DNA of 13,941 nucleotides from JAOABV01 sp039801465 (GTDB taxonomy: Bacteria; Hydrothermota; Tepidihabitantia; Tepidihabitantales; CAIPLT01): NCBI GenBank assembly GCA_039801465.1, contig JBDRUT010000035.1, positions 1 to 13,941 of the forward strand, written 5' to 3'. The translations under genes were made by a program, and so were the position numbers. Under the pieces are notes generated by a model that ran no database searches, had not been told where the DNA came from, and saw nothing but the letters and a program-made list of their open reading frames with translations. Positions within the stretch are counted from its first letter, which is position 1. The number at the start of each line of letters is the position of its first letter. Shown piece by piece: positions 1-6,267 of this stretch.

Positions 1-1
1 G

Positions 2-154
2 ACACTGGTCAATAGCAGATTAGAATCAGGTGTTTACAATCTGATCTGGGATGGCAGAGACGAGAGCAATCGCAAAGTTGCTGAAGGAATTTACTTCTAT
101 ACCTTGGAAACGCCGCATCAGAAATTCACTAAAAAGATGATATATACTCGCTAA
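2..154 (+). CDS. 3' end of a secreted protein with a T9SS/FlgD-like C-terminal sorting domain (5' truncated)
   Basis: The window opens inside a gene read in the frame starting at base 2; only its last 50 residues are visible. They match the end of a T9SS type A-like sorting domain (FlgD Ig-like fold): a 'SGVYNLIWDGRDESNRKV' strand-turn, the 'GIYFYTL' strand, and a closing basic strand 'KFTKKMIYTR' before TAA. Three other proteins in this window end the same way. In T9SS bacteria such a tail directs a Sec-exported protein across the outer membrane. What the body of the protein does cannot be told, because it lies outside the window. A strong terminator follows 16 bases after the stop, so this is the last gene of its transcript. 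Confidence 0.85.
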   Translation, partial: TLVNSRLESGVYNLIWDGRDESNRKVAEGIYFYTLETPHQKFTKKMIYTR

Positions 155-170
155 ATAAATAAAAAACAAT

Positions 171-204
171 AAACCGGGCTGGGTATTTTTACCCAGCCCG
201 GTTT
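171..204 (+). terminator. Rho-independent terminator after the truncated first gene
   Basis: A perfect 15-bp inverted repeat (171-185 with 190-204) encloses a 4-base TTTT loop. The stem core is GC-rich (CCGGGCTGGGT) with A:T pairs at its base, and T-rich sequence follows. Because the left arm begins with an A run, it could also stop transcription from the opposite strand. It is the most stable hairpin I see in the window. Confidence 0.93.
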
Positions 205-248
205 TATAATTATTCAATTCTTATAGAAAAATATATTAACTGAAGAAT

Positions 249-285
249 GTGCAAGCAATTGCATAATGAATGTATGATTTTGCAC
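249..285. repeat. Small nested inverted repeats in the gap before the C25 gene
   Basis: GTGCAA at 249-254 is repeated inverted as TTGCAC at 280-285. Between them, TGCAA (250-254) can also pair with TTGCA (259-263) across a GCAA tetraloop. The element sits about 90 bases upstream of the -35 box at 374, so a regulator-binding site or a small RNA fold is possible. Six-base arms in AT-rich DNA can arise by chance. Apart from the terminator and the promoters, the rest of 155-451 shows nothing recognisable. Confidence 0.25.
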
Positions 286-373
286 TTGGAATAAGATAAC
301 TTACTAAATTACAATTGATTTTTAGAGTGTAATATTTATATTTTCTTGTTATGAATGACAAATAAAAAAATGT

Positions 374-402
374 TTGACAAAATTATTTTTTTATTATAAA
401 AT
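374..402 (+). promoter_or_regulatory. Sigma-70-type promoter for the C25 gene
   Basis: A perfect -35 TTGACA (374-379) is followed after 17 bases by TAAAAT (397-402), five of six matches to the -10 consensus. Initiation would fall near 409, giving a leader of about 42 bases before the ATG at 452. The same -35/-10 style recurs before 2882, 5424 and 8803, which supports it. Confidence 0.75.
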
Positions 403-413
403 ATTTACCTAAA

Positions 414-443
414 TTGGCATAAGTTTTGATATTATTGTATATT
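414..443 (+). promoter_or_regulatory. Possible second, start-proximal promoter for the C25 gene
   Basis: TTGGCA (414-419), an 18-base spacer and TATATT (438-443) would place initiation at about 450, almost on the ATG at 452. The start has no Shine-Dalgarno, so a leaderless message from this promoter is conceivable. The 374-402 promoter is the better match. Confidence 0.3.
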
Positions 444-451
444 TGAATGTA

Positions 452-2782
452 ATGAAAAAAAATAGTATCAAGTTATTATTAGTAGTATTTATATTTAATA
501 TCAGTTTTGCAATTCAAGGTGCAAAGTATCTTATAATTTCTCCAGACAATTTTGTTTCCGCACTTCAGCCTTTAGCTGAATGGAAAACTAAAAAAGGCAT
601 TAAGACAATTATTGTTCCACTCTCAATTACAGGAAGTTCGGCTTACCAGATTAAAAATTACATAATAAATGCTAACAATAATTGGCAAATACGACCGGAA
701 TATATTCTTTTAGTTGGTTCACCAAATCTTATTCCCAGTATGAGTTATAGTGGTTTTTATTCAGATGATTATTATGGCGATATTAGTGGTAACTATCGGG
801 TAGAATTAAGTGTTGGCCGTCTGCCTTGTTCAAATTTAACGCAATGTCAAACAATTGTTGCAAAAATTCTCGGCTATGAGAGGACACCTTATACTGCTGA
901 TACACTCTGGTTTATTAAAGGTACCGGAATCGTTCGCGAAGATGGAACAACGCATCCTGATACTATTTATTGGAACAATATTAGATATATTTGTGCATTC
1001 TGGAATGATTATCGATATGTACAAGTTGACACATTTTCGCGTTTACGGGGAAACAACGCAAATAATGTAGTTAATGCGATAACCAATGGTCGGTCATATG
1101 TGGTTTATCGTGGAGAAGCAACTGCAAATTGGTATCAACCGTTTCAAGTTAATCCCAATAATACGAATAACGGTTGGAAGTTGCCGATTGTGGTTTCTGG
1201 TACCTGTGCGACGATAACACTTTCGCCATCAAGTCCAACTGGTTATCTTGGTGACCAGTTCTTAAATGTTGGCTCCGCGACAACACCCAAAGGCGCAGTG
1301 GCATTTTTCGGAACTACTGAAGCCACAGCTGGTTCTGGTTTGGCTAATCTACGAGGCACAGTGACAAAAGCATTTTTCAAAGCAATTTTTGAAGAGCGTA
1401 ATTATTATTTAGGGGGTGCTGCAAAACGAGCAAAGTTTATCATCGATTCACTTCAGCCACCATATTATAATTCATCACGGTATTCGGAATGGAATCTTCT
1501 AGGCGACCCAACAATGTGCGTTTGGACAACAACGCCGAAACCGATGACAGTTCAACATGATACAATAATTGAAATGCGACCGCAAATCTATACAGTTACA
1601 GTAAGAAGAGAAGGTTCACCATTATTTGGTGCTACTGTTTGTCTAATGAAAGATGATACCACGATATATGAAGTCCGAACTACTAATACTGCTGGGATTG
1701 CAAGTTTTTCAATATATCCCCATTCAATTGGAACAATGTCAATCATAATCACCGGACCAGACTGTATTCCTTATGAAAGGAATGTACCAATTCGCTTGCC
1801 CACGATCGAACATGATGTCGGAATTCTTTCCATAGTCCAGCCAACCGGAACAATCATTAATGGCACTAATGTAATTCCTAAAGTTAAAGTTATGAATTTT
1901 GGCACTCGGACCGATACATTTCCTATAACCTTTAAGATTGGTAATATTTATGAACAGACATTACCATCAGTTATTTTAGCATCAGGCGACAGTGCGATAG
2001 TGGAATTTCCAATTTGGACTGCAGTAACTGGCAATTACGATGTTTACGCTTTTACTGCACTCAGTTCTGATGAATGGCATAGTAACGATAGCGCTTTTGG
2101 TAATGTCAATGTTATTGTAACTCAGGATGTGGGTGTTGATGCCATCGTAAGTCCTGATAGTATTCATCCAGTTTTTCAACCAATTGTGCCGAGTGTTCGG
2201 ATTAAAAATTATGGTACCCATCTTGTGTCAAATTTTAATGTTGTTTGTTCAATTGTTAATCATCAAGGTGTTTTAAGATATACTGATAGTAGATATGTTT
2301 CATTTCTTTATGCGGACGACACAATGCGCATTAACTTTAATAGTTGGTCACCAGTTACAACTGAGTTATGCAGTGTAAAAATTCGGACAACACTGAGTGG
2401 TGACCAAAATCCACTTAATGACCGAAAGGTCCGTTTAACTTGGCTGGTCTCAACTGCTACTTCGGAGGATAATCTGAAGTCTCTTCATAGAACGTATCTT
2501 AATCCACCTTATCCTAATCCGAGTCATAATAGTAAGGTACTTATCTCATTTAATCTTTCTAATACTCAGTCAGAATACTGTAAAGTTTTACTTAGAGTAT
2601 TTGATGCTTCAGGTCGGGTGGTAAGAACGCTTGTTAATACAAATTTAACAAAAGGCAGTTATAAATATATTTGGGATTGCACAGATAATAATAATTTCAA
2701 AATACCAGACGGAATATATTTTTGTAATCTTGAAGTTGACCAAAATAGTTTTACCAAAAAGATAGTCTTAACCAACAAATAG
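452..2782 (+). CDS. Secreted C25 (gingipain-family) peptidase-like protein with CARDB-like repeats and T9SS sorting domain
   Basis: The 776-residue protein has a signal peptide at about 1-20, then directly a C25 domain (about 24-358) without the long propeptide of gingipains. Family hallmarks visible are 'SDDYYGD' (104-110), 'VGRLP' (121-125), the Cys in 'VSGTCAT' (Cys252) and 'NLLGDPT' (348-354). At the usual catalytic 'GHG' the sequence is 'YRGEATANW', with Glu222-Ala223 replacing His-Gly, so activity is uncertain. An Ig-like domain follows (about 364-450), then two CARDB-like repeats opening 'HDVGI' (454) and 'QDVGV' (558). The tail from about 684 is a type A-like sorting domain. An in-frame TTG at 443 would add three residues, but neither start has a Shine-Dalgarno and the ATG gives the standard MKKN signal peptide. 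The protein is likely exported and surface-attached or released. Its partner may be the deiminase gene 99 bases downstream. Confidence 0.85.
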   Translation: MKKNSIKLLLVVFIFNISFAIQGAKYLIISPDNFVSALQPLAEWKTKKGIKTIIVPLSITGSSAYQIKNYIINANNNWQIRPEYILLVGSPNLIPSMSYSGFYSDDYYGDISGNYRVELSVGRLPCSNLTQCQTIVAKILGYERTPYTADTLWFIKGTGIVREDGTTHPDTIYWNNIRYICAFWNDYRYVQVDTFSRLRGNNANNVVNAITNGRSYVVYRGEATANWYQPFQVNPNNTNNGWKLPIVVSGTCATITLSPSSPTGYLGDQFLNVGSATTPKGAVAFFGTTEATAGSGLANLRGTVTKAFFKAIFEERNYYLGGAAKRAKFIIDSLQPPYYNSSRYSEWNLLGDPTMCVWTTTPKPMTVQHDTIIEMRPQIYTVTVRREGSPLFGATVCLMKDDTTIYEVRTTNTAGIASFSIYPHSIGTMSIIITGPDCIPYERNVPIRLPTIEHDVGILSIVQPTGTIINGTNVIPKVKVMNFGTRTDTFPITFKIGNIYEQTLPSVILASGDSAIVEFPIWTAVTGNYDVYAFTALSSDEWHSNDSAFGNVNVIVTQDVGVDAIVSPDSIHPVFQPIVPSVRIKNYGTHLVSNFNVVCSIVNHQGVLRYTDSRYVSFLYADDTMRINFNSWSPVTTELCSVKIRTTLSGDQNPLNDRKVRLTWLVSTATSEDNLKSLHRTYLNPPYPNPSHNSKVLISFNLSNTQSEYCKVLLRVFDASGRVVRTLVNTNLTKGSYKYIWDCTDNNNFKIPDGIYFCNLEVDQNSFTKKIVLTNK

Positions 2783-2819
2783 CCGGTATCCTTTATAATA
2801 AAATTTTGTCTTTAGTCTG

Positions 2820-2847
2820 TTGACTTATATCACATCCAATATATAAT
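2820..2847 (+). promoter_or_regulatory. Promoter for the peptidylarginine deiminase gene
   Basis: TTGACT (2820-2825), a 16-base spacer and a perfect TATAAT (2842-2847) lie in the 99-base gap between the C25 and deiminase genes. Initiation would be near 2854, leaving a leader of about 28 bases that carries the Shine-Dalgarno. The deiminase can therefore be expressed on its own. No terminator is visible before it, so read-through from the C25 gene is also possible. Confidence 0.75.
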
Positions 2848-2870
2848 TTTACAATAAATTTTTATTTAAT

Positions 2871-2876
2871 AAGGAG
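2871..2876 (+). promoter_or_regulatory. Ribosome binding site of the deiminase gene
   Basis: AAGGAG lies five bases before the ATG at 2882 and fixes that start. It is one of only two strong Shine-Dalgarno sequences in the window. Confidence 0.85.
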
Positions 2877-2881
2877 ACACG

Positions 2882-4585
2882 ATGACGATTATTTTGTGTT
2901 TAAGTTTACTATTCAATTCAATTGATAATACTTTCTTGCCCAAATGGCTCACACCTGAAGAACAATTGCGTTTAAATGAAATTGGTGTTGGGCATAAAGT
3001 TACTCTTCCACCAGAAGGTTGGGTGGAAACACCCGCAGAATTTGAACGAGTAAGAGGAGTTTTAGTTACTTGGCGCTATGGCACTTATGATGCGATATTT
3101 CGAGAAATTGTTCGTTATACAGTTCAAACTACTAAAGCGTATATAATTGTTCGCAACAGTTCAGAACAAAATAGTATCACAAATTATCTTACTGCTGGTG
3201 GAATCCCTTTAGATAGTGTTAATTTTATTACTTATAATAATAACTCAATTTGGATTCGGGATTATGGACCTTGGTTTATTCATAAACAGGATAACACTGA
3301 AGGTATTGTTGATTTTATTTATAATCGGCCAAGACCCTTAGATGATTCAATACCTTGGCGACTTGGAGCAGATTGGCGCGTTCCGGTTTATGGTTCGCCT
3401 TTGACACACGCCGGTGGTAATTTTATGACTGATGGACTTGGTACTGGTTTCGCTTCAACTCTTATCTTGGAAGAAAATCCTTCTTTTACCCGTCGTCAGA
3501 TTGATTCCTTGATGCGCATTTATAATGGATTAGACCAGTTTATAACTATACCAAGAATCAACATTGAATATACAGGTCATATTGACTTATGGACAAAGAT
3601 TCTTAATGATACATTAATAATGGTTGGTTATTATGCACCAGGTCATCCCAATCATACTTTATTGAATCAGAATGCAGATTCATTATCGCGATGTAAAAAC
3701 CGAGAAGGTATTAATTATCGTATTGTCCGTATTCCGATGCCTTATTCAACTTCCAGTGCACCGCCAACTTATCTTAATTCATTATTTGTCAATAATAAAG
3801 TTCTAGTGCCAATTTGGGGATTGGCTGAAGATGATTCAGCATTGTCAGTTTATCAACGAGCATTACCCGGCTATCAAATTATCGGCATTAACTGTTCAGC
3901 AATGTCCGGCTCTGGCGGTGCAATCCATTGTATTACAATGCAAGTGCCAGCGCGTAATTTTATTCATATCAAACATCGTAAATTTGCTAATACTACTGAT
4001 ACGATAAATCCATATCGCATAAGAGCACAGATTATCACATCAACGAGTTTAATACCTGAATCATGTTTCGTATACTATAAGATTAATAGTGATACATTCT
4101 TTAGTATCACTTCTTTATCTAATGTACCTGATACTCCAGGTATTTATGTTGGTTATATTCCCGCGCAATCGCTTGGTGATACTATCTATTATTATATCTC
4201 AGTAAAAAATTCACAGGAGTTCAAAAGAAAATCACCTAATTATGCACCGACCTACTTATATTCATTTATGATTACACCCAATGTTGAGATTGCGGAAGAA
4301 ATAGTCAATAATCCGCCACAACTTTCAGTTTTCCCTAATCCTTGTTATGACCGAGTTAACTTCTCATTAAGCCTAACAAAACCGAGCAAAATTAAAATCG
4401 AAGTTTTTAATGTATCTGGACAACGAGTGAAAACGATTATTAATAGCACATATAATAAAGGCAACTATAATATTCAATGGAATCTTTACAATAATGATAA
4501 CAGAAAATTGTCTTCAGGTGCCTATTTTATTAAGTTAACAACCGACCAAGAAACAAGATTAGGAAAGCTTTTAATCTTAAAATAA
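2882..4585 (+). CDS. Secreted PPAD-type peptidylarginine deiminase with Ig-like domain and T9SS sorting domain
   Basis: This 567-residue protein belongs to the PAD_porph/agmatine deiminase family (guanidino-group hydrolysis, arginine to citrulline). The catalytic set is complete: Asp127 in 'WIRDYGPWF', His233 and Asp235 in 'YTGHIDLW', Asn299 in 'YLNSLF' and the nucleophile Cys350 in 'GGAIHCITMQVP'. 'GGNFMTD' (178-184) is also present. Trp124, Arg149, Arg151 and Tyr230 sit at the same offset (-3) from the P. gingivalis PPAD residues that I recall bind a peptide's C-terminal arginine, which favours a peptide substrate over agmatine. An Ig-like domain (about 380-465) and a sorting tail (about 478-567, 'VFPNPCYDRVNFSL') repeat the PPAD architecture. 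The start is set by AAGGAG. The N-terminus is a short hydrophobic stretch (MTIILCLSLLF) with no basic residue, a weak signal peptide. Agmatine deiminase is the alternative, but those enzymes are normally cytosolic and lack such tails. Confidence 0.88.
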   Translation: MTIILCLSLLFNSIDNTFLPKWLTPEEQLRLNEIGVGHKVTLPPEGWVETPAEFERVRGVLVTWRYGTYDAIFREIVRYTVQTTKAYIIVRNSSEQNSITNYLTAGGIPLDSVNFITYNNNSIWIRDYGPWFIHKQDNTEGIVDFIYNRPRPLDDSIPWRLGADWRVPVYGSPLTHAGGNFMTDGLGTGFASTLILEENPSFTRRQIDSLMRIYNGLDQFITIPRINIEYTGHIDLWTKILNDTLIMVGYYAPGHPNHTLLNQNADSLSRCKNREGINYRIVRIPMPYSTSSAPPTYLNSLFVNNKVLVPIWGLAEDDSALSVYQRALPGYQIIGINCSAMSGSGGAIHCITMQVPARNFIHIKHRKFANTTDTINPYRIRAQIITSTSLIPESCFVYYKINSDTFFSITSLSNVPDTPGIYVGYIPAQSLGDTIYYYISVKNSQEFKRKSPNYAPTYLYSFMITPNVEIAEEIVNNPPQLSVFPNPCYDRVNFSLSLTKPSKIKIEVFNVSGQRVKTIINSTYNKGNYNIQWNLYNNDNRKLSSGAYFIKLTTDQETRLGKLLILK

Positions 4586-4618
4586 AGAATTAGTTTTTAA
4601 GACAATTAGCGCATTAGT

Positions 4619-4640
4619 TATTGATGTTTGAGCATCAATA
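4619..4640 (+). terminator. Weak hairpin after the deiminase gene, possible terminator
   Basis: TATTGATG (4619-4626) pairs perfectly with CATCAATA (4633-4640) across a six-base loop, 33 bases after the stop codon. The stem has only two G:C pairs and no clean T run follows, so it is a poor intrinsic terminator. Its position is the main argument for it. Confidence 0.25.
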
Positions 4641-4840
4641 TAATTTAAAGAGATTTCTCTATGAAATGTAAAATAAATTTTAATGAGAGTTAACAGATTT
4701 GAATATTTTGCAAACCAAATTATCTATTTGAACGAAATGGTCGACAGATTAATCCTTTTAACTCTATATACTTCAATGCCATAGGGAAATCTTGATGTTT
4801 TTGATGTGTAAGACTGGATTTTTGTAACTTTAAGGTATAG

Positions 4841-4916
4841 AAGATAGAGCAGTATGGGGCTAGGGTCGGGTTAGCCCAAGGCTAGCCAAATCTTAGCACA
4901 CTGAAAGCACTATCTT
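4841..4916. ncRNA. Candidate structured RNA or regulatory fold in the long gap
   Basis: AAGATAGAGC (4841-4850) pairs with GCACTATCTT (4907-4916) with a single A.A mismatch. Inside, GGGCTA (4857-4862) can pair with TAGCCC (4872-4877), or GGCTAG (4858-4863) with CTAGCC (4882-4887). A wider inverted repeat, TGTGTAAGA (4805-4813) with TCTTACACA (4913-4921), competes for the outer stem. Roughly two thirds of 4856-4887 is G or C, against strongly AT-rich flanks, a common mark of structured RNA in AT-rich genomes. It is not a tRNA: there is no T-loop motif or usable anticodon arm despite the 76-base span. No known RNA family is recognised and the strand is uncertain. Confidence 0.3.
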
Positions 4917-5386
4917 ACACAATCTACCGCATACAAGGTCGCCTATTAGTTAGGCTAAATTGTCTAATAAAATGTCTCAAAGTTGTTATTTTCGCCTGTA
5001 AAAATTAGATACTATTTTAATTCTTTTCAAGGTATATTGTTTCTTATTTATTAGATTGATTTTGATTTAATTCAGTAGAAACTTTGCCCGAAATTATATT
5101 AGATTATTTCCATCGGAAATACAGAAATGGCGCTTTTTTATTTATAATGTGAAATATTGGTTGAACTTGATTTAGCAATTTTAAATTTTGAGTGCGAATT
5201 TGTTTTAGAAAATTATAAATTGATTTTATCAGAAGAGTTTTTGGTAAAAATCAGGCTAAAGAAAATAAGAGATCGGTCAAATGATTATTGAGATGCTCAA
5301 ATAAGCCAGTACTCAAGAATTAGTATAGTATTAAAAGATTTTTAGTTGGTAGAAAAAGAAAGTATCATTATTTCAAAATGTATTTC

Positions 5387-5415
5387 TTGACTTTTAAGAT
5401 TTTATCAACTAAAAT
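5387..5415 (+). promoter_or_regulatory. Promoter giving a nearly leaderless message for the PorV-like gene
   Basis: TTGACT (5387-5392), a 17-base spacer and TAAAAT (5410-5415) end only eight bases before the ATG at 5424. Initiation at the usual distance would fall at about 5422-5424, leaving little or no leader. No Shine-Dalgarno precedes the ATG, which agrees with leaderless translation. Confidence 0.65.
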
Positions 5416-5423
5416 CAATATCT

Positions 5424-6251
5424 ATGAAAAAATTATTTCTGGTTATTTTTTTATTGGTATTATTTAATATTAGCCTTGCGATTTTTGAGGATTTGCAATC
5501 CGGAGCGCGTGTTGAGGGAATGGCTAATGCTTTCACCGCAGTTGTCAATGACGCTAATGCGATTCAATTTAATCCAGCTGGTCTCAACCAAATAAAAAAT
5601 TTATCTGTTATAAGTTTTTATAAACTGCTATTTGGCGGACTGGGAATAAATCTTCACCATTTTTCCGTTAGCGCGGCTTCGCCTTTAAAACATACACATG
5701 GCACTTTTGGTTTTAGTGTGCAAGAAATTGGTATTCCAATGCATTCAGAAAGAGTTTTAACTATAAGTCATGGAATTGAGTTAGTCAAAGATATTTCGTT
5801 TGGATATAATCTACGGGGTTATCAATTATATCAAAGAGATTTTGGTAGTGGTTTCGCTTTCGGATTAGATTTTGGACTTTTAAGTAAAATTTATAAAAGA
5901 TGGCAGGTCGGTTTTTATGTCCATAATATAAATCAACCGAAATTAGGCGCAAATGAAAAGTCCGAATTACCGCGATTGCTTAATTTTGGTATTGCTTATA
6001 TGCCAACCTATGGTATCACTTCAGCATTTGATATTTCTAAAGAACCAGGTAAACCAACCCGAATTATGGCAGGACAAGAATTTGAGATTATTGAAAATTA
6101 TTTGACTGTGCGTGCAGGTATTCAAACCGAGCCGATAAGATTTGCTTTTGGCTTAAGGACAGGATTGAAAAATATTTTTGTTGATTACGCGTTGACTACC
6201 CATTCTGAGTTACCATTAACCCATAATTTTGGCTTGCAATATAACTTCTAA
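5424..6251 (+). CDS. PorV/UPF0164-like outer-membrane beta-barrel protein
   Basis: The 275-residue protein has a clear signal peptide (about 1-19, MKKLFLVIFLLVLFNISLA). The family signature follows immediately: 'GARVEGMANAFTAVVNDA' (27-44) and 'FNPAGL' (49-54). The rest is alternating barrel strands ending in '...THNFGLQYNF' with a terminal Phe, typical of outer-membrane barrels. The C-terminal 'FVDYALTTHSELPLTH' is closely mirrored in the protein at 12841-13674, so the two are paralogues. In T9SS bacteria PorV and relatives shuttle or help attach CTD proteins at the surface; UPF0164 members in other bacteria have no proven role. It is transcribed from the start-proximal promoter, and the HhH-barrel gene follows after 16 bases, presumably in the same message. 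Family membership is firm; an actual PorV function is inference. Confidence 0.8.
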   Translation: MKKLFLVIFLLVLFNISLAIFEDLQSGARVEGMANAFTAVVNDANAIQFNPAGLNQIKNLSVISFYKLLFGGLGINLHHFSVSAASPLKHTHGTFGFSVQEIGIPMHSERVLTISHGIELVKDISFGYNLRGYQLYQRDFGSGFAFGLDFGLLSKIYKRWQVGFYVHNINQPKLGANEKSELPRLLNFGIAYMPTYGITSAFDISKEPGKPTRIMAGQEFEIIENYLTVRAGIQTEPIRFAFGLRTGLKNIFVDYALTTHSELPLTHNFGLQYNF

Positions 6252-6267
6252 ATAACTGTTAAGCGGA

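Larger units (their letters stand above)
4586..5423. other. 838-base gap with no convincing gene
   Basis: The stretch is mostly AT-rich with frequent stops in all frames, and I see no protein homology or decayed gene. Three things stand out: a weak hairpin after the deiminase gene (4619-4640), a GC-rich foldable island (about 4841-4916), and the promoter for the next gene at its right edge (5387-5415). Its length is unusual here, since most other gaps between genes are under 100 bases. Confidence 0.6.

Noticed and set aside
443..451. TTG start three codons upstream for the C25 protein
   Set aside because: There is no Shine-Dalgarno for it, and the ATG at 452 begins a standard basic signal peptide (MKKN).
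4841..4916. tRNA gene, suggested by the 76-base span with a 7-bp outer stem
   Set aside because: There is no GGTTCRA-type T-loop, no proper D arm or anticodon arm, and no CCA.
5288..5300. TTGAG-ATG-CTCAA hairpin as a terminator or operator
   Set aside because: It is only five base pairs with a three-base loop in AT-rich DNA, and no T run follows.
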